Below are positions 1 to 9,780 of a stretch of 64,000 nt of DNA, piece after piece (position 1 is the stretch's first letter; every line of letters begins with the position of its first letter). The DNA lies in the NCBI GenBank assembly GCA_021794275.1, contig JAJYRD010000027.1, positions 23,575 through 87,574 on the forward strand, given 5' to 3'. The position numbers and the translations under genes are program-made. Under the pieces are notes generated by a model. It did no database searches and was not told the DNA's origin. It worked only from the letters and a program-made list of their open reading frames with translations. The stretch comes from Pseudomonadota bacterium (GTDB lineage: Bacteria > Pseudomonadota > Gammaproteobacteria > Acidiferrobacterales > Acidiferrobacteraceae).

Positions 1-7
1 ACCCGTC

Positions 8-337
8 ATGCTGATTGCAGCCATCGCAATCGAACTTACGACCCCGGTCTGCATCGTCATAGGATGGCATCCGGCGGTCGCCGCCATCGTGTTGGCAGCT
101 TTCTGCGTAGCCACAGCCATTCTTTTTCATCCTTTTTGGAGGTTTCCCGGTTTCTGGGCGGGTGGAAACCCGGAAGGCGCGGCGCATTTCTGGGACTTCT
201 TGAAAAACTTTGGACTCGTGGGCGGCCTTTTGCTGGTCGTCTTAGCGGCCACGAGCATAGCGCCGCCCGCGCACGTCGTAGCGTCCGTAGCCCGGCCACC
301 TGCCGCGACGGGGCCGGTCATGGGCCACGCCCGCTGA
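8..337 (+). CDS. DoxX-like small membrane protein, probably 5'-truncated by the window edge
   Basis: ORF 109 aa with hydrophobic segments and HPFWRFPGFW / HFWDFLKNFGLVGGLLLV pattern typical of DoxX; starts 8 nt into the window. Confidence 0.6.
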   Translation: MLIAAIAIELTTPVCIVIGWHPAVAAIVLAAFCVATAILFHPFWRFPGFWAGGNPEGAAHFWDFLKNFGLVGGLLLVVLAATSIAPPAHVVASVARPPAATGPVMGHAR

Positions 338-349
338 ACGGAGGACCTC

Positions 350-838
350 ATGGAGACATCAGCTGCAGACGAAAGACCCGAGGAGAAGATGGCGGATCGC
401 GAGGAGCCGCCACGGATCAGCTACTGGCATATATGGACCGATGAACAGGGAGTGAGCCGGCAAAGCCGCTGTTCTCTGGACCATTTTTTTCTGAAGGGGA
501 TAGGGGGAGCGGCGGCGCAGTGGAATGACGCCCAGCCTGAAGAACGAGGCTCGGTCGTGTTTACCGTGCAACCGGTAGGCTGGATCGGGGAATGGCATGA
601 GAACCCGGCGCCGCAGTGGATCGTCCCGCTCGCCGGGCGCTGGTGGGTAGAATCCATGGATGGCACCCGCGTGGAGATGGGGCCCGGTGACCTTTCGCTC
701 GGCGAAGACCAGCATTGCGTGGCGGACACCAAGGGGCGCAAAGGTCATCGGTCCGGCACGATAGGGTCTGAGCCCGCGGTTCTCATGACGGTACGCCTGT
801 CGCATGCCGCGCCGCGCCGTCCGTGTCATAGGCGATAG
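350..838 (+). CDS. cupin-domain protein
   Basis: WIVPLAGRWWVESMDGTRVEMGPGDLSLGEDQHC cupin-like motif. Confidence 0.55.
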   Translation: METSAADERPEEKMADREEPPRISYWHIWTDEQGVSRQSRCSLDHFFLKGIGGAAAQWNDAQPEERGSVVFTVQPVGWIGEWHENPAPQWIVPLAGRWWVESMDGTRVEMGPGDLSLGEDQHCVADTKGRKGHRSGTIGSEPAVLMTVRLSHAAPRRPCHRR

Positions 839-842
839 CGTC

Positions 843-1751
843 ATGGACCTGTATGACTTCGTCGACCCACAGTTTCGGTCCTTCGTTCTGCCCAACGCCG
901 CCCTCGAAACCCTGGGGACGGGATTCCGGTGGCTCGAAGGTCCTGTATGGTTTGGCGACCACGACTGCCTGCTCTTTAGTGACATTCCAAATGATCGTGT
1001 CATGCGGTGGTCTGCAAACGGTGGCGTCAGTGTCTTTCGGTCCGACTGCGGCTTCGAAAACGGCCATGCGCGGGATCGCGAGGGCCGCCTCATAAGCTGC
1101 TCGCATCGCGACCGCTGCGTCCGCCGCACCGAGTGGGATGGACGCGTCACTGTGCTCGTATCGCATTATCGGGGCTCGCGCCTCAACGCGCCAAACGATG
1201 TGGTGGTCAAGAGCGATGGCTCAATCTGGTTTTCGGATCCACTCTACGGGATCAACACCGATTACGAAGGCGGCAAACAGACGGCCGAACTCGCGCCTGC
1301 TGTCTACCGGCTCGACCCGGCACGCGGACAACTCGACATCGTCGCAGACGACTTCGAGGGCCCCAACGGCTTGTGCTTTTCGCCGGACGAACGTGTGCTC
1401 TACATCGCGGAGACCGGGCAGCAATTTTCCGCCGATCCCGCGCGCCATATTCGTCGGGCTGCGCTTACGGAAGACGGGACACGACTTGCGCATGCGGAAA
1501 TCTTCCATGACGTCATACCGCGCGGCGCCGACGGGCTTCGTTGTGACGAAGAGGGGAACGTCTGGGCAAGCGCAGGCGACGGAGTCCACTGCCTGAATCC
1601 CGACGGCGCGTTGCTCGGCAAGATCCGAACCGGCCTTCCGGTCTCGAACCTGGCGTTCGGGGGCCGCCATCGCAGCCGGCTTTTCTTGTGTGCGGGACAG
1701 ACCCTCATGAGCATCTACGTCAATCGCCGCGGCGCCGCGGCGCCGCGATGA
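843..1751 (+). CDS. SMP-30/gluconolactonase family protein
   Basis: LEGPVWFGDHDCLLFSDIPNDRVMRW, RLNAPNDVVVKSDGSIWFSDPLYG, GPNGLCFSPDERVLYIAET motifs; internal ATG at 843 preferred. Confidence 0.85.
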   Translation: MDLYDFVDPQFRSFVLPNAALETLGTGFRWLEGPVWFGDHDCLLFSDIPNDRVMRWSANGGVSVFRSDCGFENGHARDREGRLISCSHRDRCVRRTEWDGRVTVLVSHYRGSRLNAPNDVVVKSDGSIWFSDPLYGINTDYEGGKQTAELAPAVYRLDPARGQLDIVADDFEGPNGLCFSPDERVLYIAETGQQFSADPARHIRRAALTEDGTRLAHAEIFHDVIPRGADGLRCDEEGNVWASAGDGVHCLNPDGALLGKIRTGLPVSNLAFGGRHRSRLFLCAGQTLMSIYVNRRGAAAPR

Positions 1752-2647
1752 ACGAGCGGCTGCCAAGATCGCCCTCCCGGATCGCACGCCTGGCACTGAA
1801 TGTCGCCGACATCACGCGAAGCGCCGCCTTCTATGAAGAGGCTCTGGGGTTCAGGGTCCTGGCGGCAAGCGAAGCGGGTCCGAGCGAGCGCGTCGCCCTC
1901 CTTGGAGGCCGTTTCGAATCGCTCACCCTGTCTCTCGGCGCCGCGCGCCTCGAGCTTTCGCGATTTCTCGAAGGCTCGACACCCTACCCGGCGCGAAGTC
2001 TGGCCAACGATCTCTGGTTTCAGCACTTCGCGGTCACCTGTAATGACATCGACGCGCTCGCAGATGCCGTGGCACGCCTGGGCGCCGAGCCGATCACCTG
2101 CGGCGGACCGCAGAAACTGCCGGCGGCGAGCGGGGGCGTAACCGCCTACAAATTCCGGGACCCGGACGGCCATCCCCTGGAGCTGCTCGTACCCACGGGC
2201 GATGCCAAAGACGGCATCGTGACGGAATCAAAAGCGGACAACACGGCGACCATAGACCACACCGCCATGAGCGTCGCCGACACCGGCCACGCCATCGCCT
2301 TCTATCAGGAGATCCTGGGCCTTGATATCGGCGGGGACCAAATCAATACCGGCATTGAGCAAGACCGCCTGGACGGCCTGTCTGGGACCCGCGTCCGGGT
2401 CGTGAGTCTGCGGGCGCGCGCTCCCGGCCCGCACCTGGAGCTACTGGGCTATGAACGCCCGCGCGGGCGGAACGGTGCTTGGACCCCGACGGACATCGCC
2501 GCTACGCGTACGGTCTTCGAGGTAGCCGACCTGCAGGCCCTGGAACGCCGCCTCGAGCAGGCCGGCGCGGAAATCCGCCGCGCCGCCGACGCCGTCTTGG
2601 GGCACGACCCGGACGGACACTGGCTGCTGTTCGAGCAGAAGGGCTGA
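1748..2647 (+). CDS. two-domain VOC (glyoxalase/dioxygenase superfamily) protein
   Basis: two repeats of VADITRSAAFYEEALGFRV / VADTGHAIAFYQEILGLDI; ATGA overlap with the upstream gene. Confidence 0.8.
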   Translation: MNERLPRSPSRIARLALNVADITRSAAFYEEALGFRVLAASEAGPSERVALLGGRFESLTLSLGAARLELSRFLEGSTPYPARSLANDLWFQHFAVTCNDIDALADAVARLGAEPITCGGPQKLPAASGGVTAYKFRDPDGHPLELLVPTGDAKDGIVTESKADNTATIDHTAMSVADTGHAIAFYQEILGLDIGGDQINTGIEQDRLDGLSGTRVRVVSLRARAPGPHLELLGYERPRGRNGAWTPTDIAATRTVFEVADLQALERRLEQAGAEIRRAADAVLGHDPDGHWLLFEQKG

Positions 2648-2678
2648 GCGCTGCGGATGGGCCTGCAGGGCGGCGCAC

Positions 2679-3689
2679 CTAGCCGACCGAGCCTGGCGAC
2701 CCGCGCGATTCCATAAAAGCGCCTGCCAGGGCCTCCCGAGAAGGGGCGGTGGGAGCCGCCGGAGCGCGGGCCAGGGCCAGGTCTTTGATATCCATCCAGC
2801 TGCGCCGGAGCTCGGGCAGGGGACAGCCGAGCTCCGCCTCGAGCGCGAGCAACTCGGGCGTGTAGATGTCCTGGAGGAATGCGACGGCGCGCGGATCGAT
2901 CGGCGGCTTGGGCGCGTCCTTCTGCATCCAGTTTTCCCATATGTATTCGCCTAGGCGTCGAGGGATGACCCGCTCCCCCAGGAACCGGCTCACGGGATGT
3001 CCAGCAAGACGTCTCGCCCACCGCCCCTTGGGCTGCTTGTAGTGGTTATGAGCCTCCGCGGTATCGACGGACGCCATGGGCCCTTCGGGGATATCGAGAA
3101 AGCGCGCGACGCGCGTAAGCACTGCATATGGGTCCTTCTTCAGGTCCTCAAGCAGCAAGATGAGCACCCGCTCGCGTCCGAACAGGGCGCGATAGCGTCT
3201 TATTTGCTCCGTATAGAGTCCAAGCTCGACATAGAGCTGAGAGATCCCCCACCCCTTGTCGGGTCGGCCCCAATCGATCTGCAGGGCCTCGAAAAACGGC
3301 CGGTCGATGGCGCCCTCCGAATAATCCATCAGATATTGCGCATAGGCGCGCTCGATGGGATCGCGCAAGATGACAATGATGTGCGCCTGCGGGGATACCG
3401 CCGCGATGCCGGCGGCGGCCTGCGCGGACCACAGGTATGAGGGGCTCGCGTCACCGCGAAACCGCATGTCGGAGGCGCGTTCATAGAGGCCTCGATAGCT
3501 CGCCTCGTCAGCGACGAAGGTAATGAGGTGTTTCTGCGCCTCCGATGGCGCGGGCCTCGTAAAGAAATGGGGTTCCTTCATCTCCGGAAAAAAGATGTCC
3601 GGATGCTGCTTAAGATAGGCATAGAGCGAGGTCGTGCCGCTCTTGACGGCCCCGACAATGAAAAGATTGGGCCACACCGTTGTCGTCAT
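2679..3689 (-). CDS. PAPS-dependent sulfotransferase family protein
   Basis: 5'-PSB-like GAVKSGTTSLYAYLKQHPDIFFPEMKEPHFF and 3'-PB-like VILRDPIERAYAQYLMDY. Confidence 0.85.
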   Translation of the reverse strand: MTTTVWPNLFIVGAVKSGTTSLYAYLKQHPDIFFPEMKEPHFFTRPAPSEAQKHLITFVADEASYRGLYERASDMRFRGDASPSYLWSAQAAAGIAAVSPQAHIIVILRDPIERAYAQYLMDYSEGAIDRPFFEALQIDWGRPDKGWGISQLYVELGLYTEQIRRYRALFGRERVLILLLEDLKKDPYAVLTRVARFLDIPEGPMASVDTAEAHNHYKQPKGRWARRLAGHPVSRFLGERVIPRRLGEYIWENWMQKDAPKPPIDPRAVAFLQDIYTPELLALEAELGCPLPELRRSWMDIKDLALARAPAAPTAPSREALAGAFMESRGSPGSVG

Positions 3690-3779
3690 CGCGTCTCCTC
3701 CGTCATCCGACGATCCCTTGAGACTTTCCCGCGCGTTGGCGATCTTAGCAACGTCAAAAGCTCTTGCCCATCCGGCTTC

Positions 3780-4802
3780 TCAGCGCACGGATGGTTCTAC
3801 CGGCTGGTCGCGCCTCTTGCGCTCGCCACGCAACCATACCAACAGCACGGGTAGCGAAATACCGACCTGCCGCACACGCCGCACGGCCGATAGGGCAAGC
3901 GCGGCGTCCGCCGGAAGGCCCGCGGCCGCCCCGACCAGAATCAAGCCGCCCTCCTGCACTCCGAGCGTGCCGGGGACCATGAAGGCCGCGCTTTGCAGGG
4001 CCTGCGTCAGGGATTCGAACAGGAGCGCGAGCCTCAGACCGGCCGGCTCATGGAGGAGCCGCAATATGACCCAGAATTCGCCGGCACCGCCCGCGAGACT
4101 TACTACCTGCCAAAAGGTACAGCGCGCAAGCGCCATGGGGCGCCGGTAAAGGGTTAGCACCATATCGTCGACGGCGTGGGCTTGGGCGGCGGTACCTGCG
4201 CTCGCGCCGCCGAAGCGCGATATGGCTCGATGCAGACGGGTAAAGGGTCGCGATCGGCGCTGCAGGAGCACGAACACCAATCCTGCGGGCAAGGCCACCG
4301 CGAGCCCCCACCAGAGGCGCTGAATGAGCGGCGCGGTCCCTATATACGACAACAGGAGACCGATACCAAGTAAGGTGAAACCCATCTGCGCGAAGAGGTT
4401 CATGGTGACCTCCACCACGATCCCGGCAACCGCAATGGGTGCGGGTACGCCCCGGCCAATCAAAGAACGGGCGGCGGCAACCTCCCCGCCCACATGCGCG
4501 ACCGGCAACAGAGTATTGATGGCATTGCGCACGAAGGCCATCCAGGTGAGCAGCCCGAGGGAGGCGGCGCGGGGCTTGGGAAAGAGCGCGCGCCAGCCCT
4601 CGGCGCTCGCCATGATCGCCGCAAGCCGTACCGGTAGAAGCCAGAGCATCCCAAAGCCCGCGAGGGCCACCAGATGCAGGATGCGCGCCGGATCGTGGCG
4701 TGCAAACAGCAAGACGGCACCCGTAAGGCCAAGGAGGCCCGCCACGATCGGCAGAACCCGCGCCCATGCGCGTATCCCGCCCACGCCCCGCGCTTCGTCC
4801 AT
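3780..4802 (-). CDS. HpnL-like / lysylphosphatidylglycerol synthetase TM-region family protein (copy 1)
   Basis: multi-TM; LLPVAHVGGEVAAARSLIGRGVPAPIAVAGIVVEVTMN and MVPGTLGVQEGGLILVGAAAGL; paralogous to 8707..9780. Confidence 0.75.
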   Translation of the reverse strand: MDEARGVGGIRAWARVLPIVAGLLGLTGAVLLFARHDPARILHLVALAGFGMLWLLPVRLAAIMASAEGWRALFPKPRAASLGLLTWMAFVRNAINTLLPVAHVGGEVAAARSLIGRGVPAPIAVAGIVVEVTMNLFAQMGFTLLGIGLLLSYIGTAPLIQRLWWGLAVALPAGLVFVLLQRRSRPFTRLHRAISRFGGASAGTAAQAHAVDDMVLTLYRRPMALARCTFWQVVSLAGGAGEFWVILRLLHEPAGLRLALLFESLTQALQSAAFMVPGTLGVQEGGLILVGAAAGLPADAALALSAVRRVRQVGISLPVLLVWLRGERKRRDQPVEPSVR

Positions 4803-4862
4803 GTTAAAGCCTCTCCCTGGCCATCGGCCCTCAAGTCCCTTCTGCGCCCCTGCAGCGTCGCC

Positions 4863-5579
4863 TCATCGCGGGCTGCCGGAAATGGCGACAGCGGCCGCCG
4901 CAGCCAAGGTCCTCTGCGCCTCCGAAAAATGGCGACGCAGGCGCACCGCCGCGGCCCATGTGGCCGGCCCTCCCGCGAGCGCCTTCACAAGCGCCGCCGC
5001 GCGTGGGCGCCCCCATTCATCAACAGCCGCAAGCAGTCGCTCTGGGAGCGGCTCGTCGTAGGGATCGACGACCGCACGCAAGGCCAAAAAACGCAGGCCC
5101 CGTTCCGATGCCACACGCGCGAGCGCCGCGCTCTCCATGTCGACCCCCGAGGCCCCGTATCTCTGGAAGAGATCTTCCTTGCGCCGAACCGCATAAACGG
5201 GTGCCGCGACTGACAGCAGGACATCGGCCGTCCACACCAAAGGCAGGCTCTCGGCGAGATCCGCAGGCACATCCGTTTGGTGGCATGCCCCCCGCTCGTC
5301 GCACACCGTGCGCGGGCAGAGCAGGGAGCCAGACGGCAGGCCCGGTGCAAGTCCTCCGCACGTCCCGAAGCTCACGAGAGTCCGAACGCCCCGCGCGGCC
5401 AGGTCAAGACCCATGTCCCGGGCACGCCCAGCGCCCATCCCACACACCCCCAGCCAATGGCCGCCTGGAAGAGCGACCGGGCGGCCGCGCGCTGGGCGCC
5501 CGAAGGCGCGCGCCTCGGCTACGAGCGCCACCACGAAACCATAGGGGGGGCCTAGCGGACCGCTTGCTCGCGATAACAC
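4863..5579 (-). CDS. hpnG: hopanoid-associated nucleosidase/phosphorylase HpnG
   Basis: VSFGTCGGLAPGLPSGSLL, GVDMESAALARVASERGLRFLALRAVVD purine phosphorylase-like; located next to shc. Confidence 0.85.
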   Translation of the reverse strand: MLSRASGPLGPPYGFVVALVAEARAFGRPARGRPVALPGGHWLGVCGMGAGRARDMGLDLAARGVRTLVSFGTCGGLAPGLPSGSLLCPRTVCDERGACHQTDVPADLAESLPLVWTADVLLSVAAPVYAVRRKEDLFQRYGASGVDMESAALARVASERGLRFLALRAVVDPYDEPLPERLLAAVDEWGRPRAAALVKALAGGPATWAAAVRLRRHFSEAQRTLAAAAAVAISGSPR

Positions 5580-7495
5580 GCCAAGGCCCAGAGCGGGAAG
5601 TAGCGCGCGTAGCCGTGGTATTTGAGGTAGAAGACACGCGGGAAACCGGGCGCCGTGAACTCGATATCCTCCCAGAGCCCGCCGGGCTCGCGGTGCGCGA
5701 GCAGATAGCGCACGCCCCGGCGCACCGGCTCACTGTCCCCTTCGCCGGCGGCGAGCAGCGCCAGCAGCGCCCACGCGGTCTGGAAGGCGGTGCTGCGCGA
5801 ACCCATACCGGCGGTCGCCGGATCGTGATAGCAATCATTGCTCTCACCCCAGCCCCCGTCCGTGCGCTGAATGGAGTTGAGCCAACGGACCGCGGCCCGA
5901 ATCGCGGGATCATCGCGATCGATCCCGGCGGCGCGCAAGCCTACCAGGACCGACCAGGTCCCGTAGATATAGTTCGTTCCCCAGCGGCCAAACCACGCCC
6001 CATGCGTCTCCTGCTCGGAGCGCAGGTAGCTTACTGCGCGTTCTATCGCCCCGCGATAGCGGTCATCGCTCGTGGCGCGCGCGAGCAAGGTGATGCAACG
6101 CGCGGTGACATCGCTTGTCGGCGGATCAAGCAGCGCCCCATGGTCGGCAAACGGGATTTCGTTCAAGTAATAATGGGTGTTATCGACATCGAACGACCCG
6201 AAGCCACCGTTGCGCGACTGCATACCCGCAACCCAATCCGCGGCGCGCTGGATCGACGCCGCGAAGGTCCGGTCGCGCGACTCCTCCATCGCCCACGCCA
6301 CGACACTCGTATCATCCAAATCCGGATAGTGGCCGTTCTCAAACTGGAACGGCCAGCCCCCGCCTGGAAGGTTCGGACGGCTGTCGCGCCAATCGCCCGG
6401 CTCATCGAGGAGCTGACGATCGCGCATCCAGGAGAGCCCGCGCCTCACGGCATCCTTCGTACCATCACGGTCCACCGCGAGCAGCGCGAGGCACACGAGT
6501 CCCGTGTCCCAGATGGGTGAGACGCAGGGCTGGCAGTAGGCCTCGTCGTCACTCACGAGCAAGAGTTTCTGGATCGCGATCAGGGCATCGCGTCTGTAGG
6601 GATGGTCGGCCGCATAGCCGCGCGCGGCCAAAAACTCGTACGCGTTCACCATCGCCGGAAAGATCGCCCCAAGCCCCCCGGTCCCGTTCAGCCGCTCCAC
6701 GATCCAGGCCTCGGCTCGCGCCAAGGCCCGCGCCCGCAGGCGCCGGGGGATGCTCCTCTCGAGACGCAACCCGATACGCTCGAGTTTGCACAAGGCAAAG
6801 TTCATGAACGAGCGCACCGGGAAATAGTCGCGCTCTTCGTCGGGAGGCCGCACGAAGAGTTCAGCTATGCCGATGCCACGCGGATTGCGGGCGCGAACCT
6901 TGAGGCTGCAGAGGCCGAGAAGCGGCACCATCACCGTCCGCGACCAATAGGAGACCTTGGCAAGGGTGATAGGGAACCACCGGGGGGCCAACACGAGTTC
7001 CACGGGCATGAATGGTATGGCGCGCCACGGGACCTGCCCGAACTGGGCGAGCGCTATGCGCGTAAAGACATTGCAGCGCGATGCCCCGCCGTGCTCCAGG
7101 ATGAGCGCGCGGGCACGGGCCATATGTGGGGCATTGACGTCGTCACCTGCGAGCTTCAGCGCATAATAAGCCTTGACCGAGGCGCTCATGTCGAAACGCC
7201 CGTCGTAGTACAAGGGCCACCCGCCCTCCTCCACCTGCCGACGGCGGATATAGCGCGCAAGCTTTGCCTCGAGATCGACGTCGATCTCGTCCATGAAATG
7301 CATCATGAGGATGTATTCAGACGGGATCGTACAATCGGCCTCGAGCGGCCAACACCAATAGCCTTCCGGGGCCTGCTCCGCGAGTATGCCGTCGCGCGCC
7401 TGCGCCAAGGCCGCGTCGAGAAAAGCGATCTCCGCGTCTTGCGCCAAAGACTCGCGCCTCTCCCGGTTCTTAGCCGGAACGCCCTGACTCTTCAT
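5552..7495 (-). CDS. shc: squalene-hopene cyclase
   Basis: catalytic DLDD (YPDLDDTSVVAWAM), QW repeats (QRTDGGWGESNDCYHD, GNGGF-type), start MKSQGVPAKN. Confidence 0.95.
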   Translation of the reverse strand: MKSQGVPAKNRERRESLAQDAEIAFLDAALAQARDGILAEQAPEGYWCWPLEADCTIPSEYILMMHFMDEIDVDLEAKLARYIRRRQVEEGGWPLYYDGRFDMSASVKAYYALKLAGDDVNAPHMARARALILEHGGASRCNVFTRIALAQFGQVPWRAIPFMPVELVLAPRWFPITLAKVSYWSRTVMVPLLGLCSLKVRARNPRGIGIAELFVRPPDEERDYFPVRSFMNFALCKLERIGLRLERSIPRRLRARALARAEAWIVERLNGTGGLGAIFPAMVNAYEFLAARGYAADHPYRRDALIAIQKLLLVSDDEAYCQPCVSPIWDTGLVCLALLAVDRDGTKDAVRRGLSWMRDRQLLDEPGDWRDSRPNLPGGGWPFQFENGHYPDLDDTSVVAWAMEESRDRTFAASIQRAADWVAGMQSRNGGFGSFDVDNTHYYLNEIPFADHGALLDPPTSDVTARCITLLARATSDDRYRGAIERAVSYLRSEQETHGAWFGRWGTNYIYGTWSVLVGLRAAGIDRDDPAIRAAVRWLNSIQRTDGGWGESNDCYHDPATAGMGSRSTAFQTAWALLALLAAGEGDSEPVRRGVRYLLAHREPGGLWEDIEFTAPGFPRVFYLKYHGYARYFPLWALACYREQAVR

Positions 7496-7529
7496 GCCGT
7501 GCGATTCCTCGAGCAATAACGCCTTTCGG

Positions 7530-8588
7530 TCAGACGCCGCGCGATGCGCGCGGCGCGCCTCCCGAAAGCGCGAACAAGACGCGCAAAAGCGCATCGTGAC
7601 TGGCCGACACGCGGCTCACCGCCACTGTCGCCTTGACGCTACGCCGCGTGATCTTCACATCCTGGCCGCTACGGAAATCCCGCCTCTTGTCGATCTTGCG
7701 CAAGGTCAAAACCGCCATCCCAAGGGCCCAGAGGCAAAAGTTCCTAAGACCCGCCTCCGCGCGCGGGAGCAATAGCACATAATCAAGAGCCCGGCGCGCG
7801 TGCGCGCGCGCCACGTCGATGAGTTCGCCGAGCCCTTCGCCGAAGCGCGGATCGCCCGGGCCCTGTTCCAAATCCGCAAGCGCGAAACCGTGGCGGGCAA
7901 ACACGTCACGCGGCAGCCAGCAGGCCCCGCGCCGCCTATCCTCCCAGATATCCTTTAGGATGTTCGTCATCTGAAGAGCCTGCCCAAACGAGACCGCAAG
8001 CACCATAAGGCGATCCTCATGGCGCCTTATCTGCGGCGAGTACTCGCAGAAGAGCCTTGTGAGCATCTCCCCCACGACGCCCGCCACGTAATAGCAGTAG
8101 CGATCCATGTCGGCCAGGGTCGGCAGACCTGCGGGGTCTTTGCGTTCCTGGAATTCCGCCATACCATCGGCCATGATCGCCACACAGGTCTCGAGCGCTT
8201 GGCGCTGACCTATTGTGAAACCGTCCCCGATCGCGATCACGCGCTCGGTCTTGCGCACCAGCAAGCGCTCGGCTTTCGGCACCGTAGGGGCCAAAACGGC
8301 GTCCAGATCGCGGGCGAACTCGGCGGCCTCGGCGCGCCGCGCCACGACTTCCGCGAAGAAAGTGCAGAAGTGGCGCTTTTGCACACTGCTCAAACCTGGG
8401 TCGTCTTCGATAGTATCGACGATGCGGCAGAGCAGATAACCATTGCCGACCACCTCCCGCAACCCCGGCGGAAGCTCGGGGATTGTCAAGGCGAAGGTGC
8501 GCGATACGTCCCGCAACATGGCGGCCTGGAACCGCTCATCGTCACGGCCGTCTCTGTTCATCACTGGGTCTTGGACCGATACGGACAT
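7530..8588 (-). CDS. squalene synthase (farnesyl-diphosphate farnesyltransferase, eukaryotic/Methylococcus-like type)
   Basis: aspartate-rich motifs RIVDTIEDD and NILKDIWEDRRRGACWLP; SRTFALTIPELPPGLR N-terminus. Confidence 0.88.
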   Translation of the reverse strand: MSVSVQDPVMNRDGRDDERFQAAMLRDVSRTFALTIPELPPGLREVVGNGYLLCRIVDTIEDDPGLSSVQKRHFCTFFAEVVARRAEAAEFARDLDAVLAPTVPKAERLLVRKTERVIAIGDGFTIGQRQALETCVAIMADGMAEFQERKDPAGLPTLADMDRYCYYVAGVVGEMLTRLFCEYSPQIRRHEDRLMVLAVSFGQALQMTNILKDIWEDRRRGACWLPRDVFARHGFALADLEQGPGDPRFGEGLGELIDVARAHARRALDYVLLLPRAEAGLRNFCLWALGMAVLTLRKIDKRRDFRSGQDVKITRRSVKATVAVSRVSASHDALLRVLFALSGGAPRASRGV

Positions 8589-8706
8589 GGGCCTCTTCCT
8601 GATGCGCTATCGGTTATGCGATTTCCTGGGCCACGGCGGGCAAACTCTCCCATGGAGGCCCGCACCTTACCATAAAGCCACCTCTTCTTGAACCCGCTTC
8701 GCCCCA

Positions 8707-9780
8707 CTAACCGCCCATTGGCGCCGCCTCCACGGACGAAAGGCGCCGTAGTCGCCACTCTTGCCACTGCCACGAGATAAGCACAGGCAGCCCAATGGCG
8801 AACTGACGCAAACGGCGGCCGAGCGCGATGCCGAGGGCCGCGTCCGGCGCAACCCCGAGTAGCACGGCAAGCCCGACGAATCCGCCTTCTTGCACACCGA
8901 GGGCGCCTGGCACGACAAACGATACACTGTGGACGGCCTGGATCAGGGCCTCGAAGACAAACACCTGTTCGACCGTAAGCGGGACATGCATCAGCGCCGC
9001 CAAAACACCGATCTCGGCGGCACCTCCCAGAAATCCCGTAAGCTGCCAAAACGCGCAGCGCAACAGGATCACGGGTCGCCGGTAGAGATCCGACACCCGG
9101 CGATCAAGACCGGGGAGGAGCGGAAGGTCCTGGCGCCCCATCATCCGCAGGACACGTCCGAGGGTGCGATCAACAAGTTCGCCGAGTCCGACGCGCAGTT
9201 GGACTGCGACAAAGGTTGCCACCACGATCACGGCGCCCGCGGCCCCCAGCCACAATCCTGGGAGCGCAATGCGCGCGCCCACCATAGGCAGCATGAGCGC
9301 GATGCCGCAGAGGGTCGTCGCGACCTGCAGCACCAGCGTGACGCTCGTCTCCACGACCACGCTTGCCGAGGCGCTCGCGCCACTCACGCCCTTCAGACGC
9401 AGAAGCCGGATAGCGACGAACTCGCCGCCCACGCGGGCTACCGGCAGAAAGGTATTCACGGCGTCGCGCACCATGCCAAGCCATATGAGCAGCCCCCACG
9501 AGATACCGCGCCGGGGCCCAAGCAAGGCCTTCCACCCACGCACCTCGCAGGCCACAACCAGGGCGCGCAAGGGGATGAGCCACAAGAGTCCAGCCCCCGC
9601 ACCCATCAAGAGCCCCGCTACGGCCCTCCACCCGAGACGTTCAAGCAGCCATCCGGTGAGCACGAGCCCGCCCATGGCCAGAAAACCCATGACGACGGCG
9701 CTCCATGGGCCACGCACACCCTGTGGCGCCCCGGAGATGCGCACACGGCGTCGGCGGCGGTCCGAGGGCCCCCTATCCAT
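8707..9780 (-). CDS. hpnL: HpnL-like lysylphosphatidylglycerol synthetase TM-region family protein (copy 2)
   Basis: FLPVARVGGEFVAIRLLRLKGVSGASASASVVVETSVTL and VVPGALGVQEGGFVGLAVLLG. Confidence 0.8.
   Translation of the reverse strand: MDRGPSDRRRRRVRISGAPQGVRGPWSAVVMGFLAMGGLVLTGWLLERLGWRAVAGLLMGAGAGLLWLIPLRALVVACEVRGWKALLGPRRGISWGLLIWLGMVRDAVNTFLPVARVGGEFVAIRLLRLKGVSGASASASVVVETSVTLVLQVATTLCGIALMLPMVGARIALPGLWLGAAGAVIVVATFVAVQLRVGLGELVDRTLGRVLRMMGRQDLPLLPGLDRRVSDLYRRPVILLRCAFWQLTGFLGGAAEIGVLAALMHVPLTVEQVFVFEALIQAVHSVSFVVPGALGVQEGGFVGLAVLLGVAPDAALGIALGRRLRQFAIGLPVLISWQWQEWRLRRLSSVEAAPMGG

Noticed and set aside
359-1150. 263-aa minus-strand ORF opposite the cupin and SMP-30 genes
   Set aside because: Antisense shadow ORF in high-GC DNA; the plus-strand frames carry recognisable family motifs.
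4958-6520. 520-aa plus-strand ORF opposite hpnG/shc
   Set aside because: Low-complexity Arg/Pro-rich translation typical of an antisense frame; squalene-hopene cyclase motifs are on the other strand.
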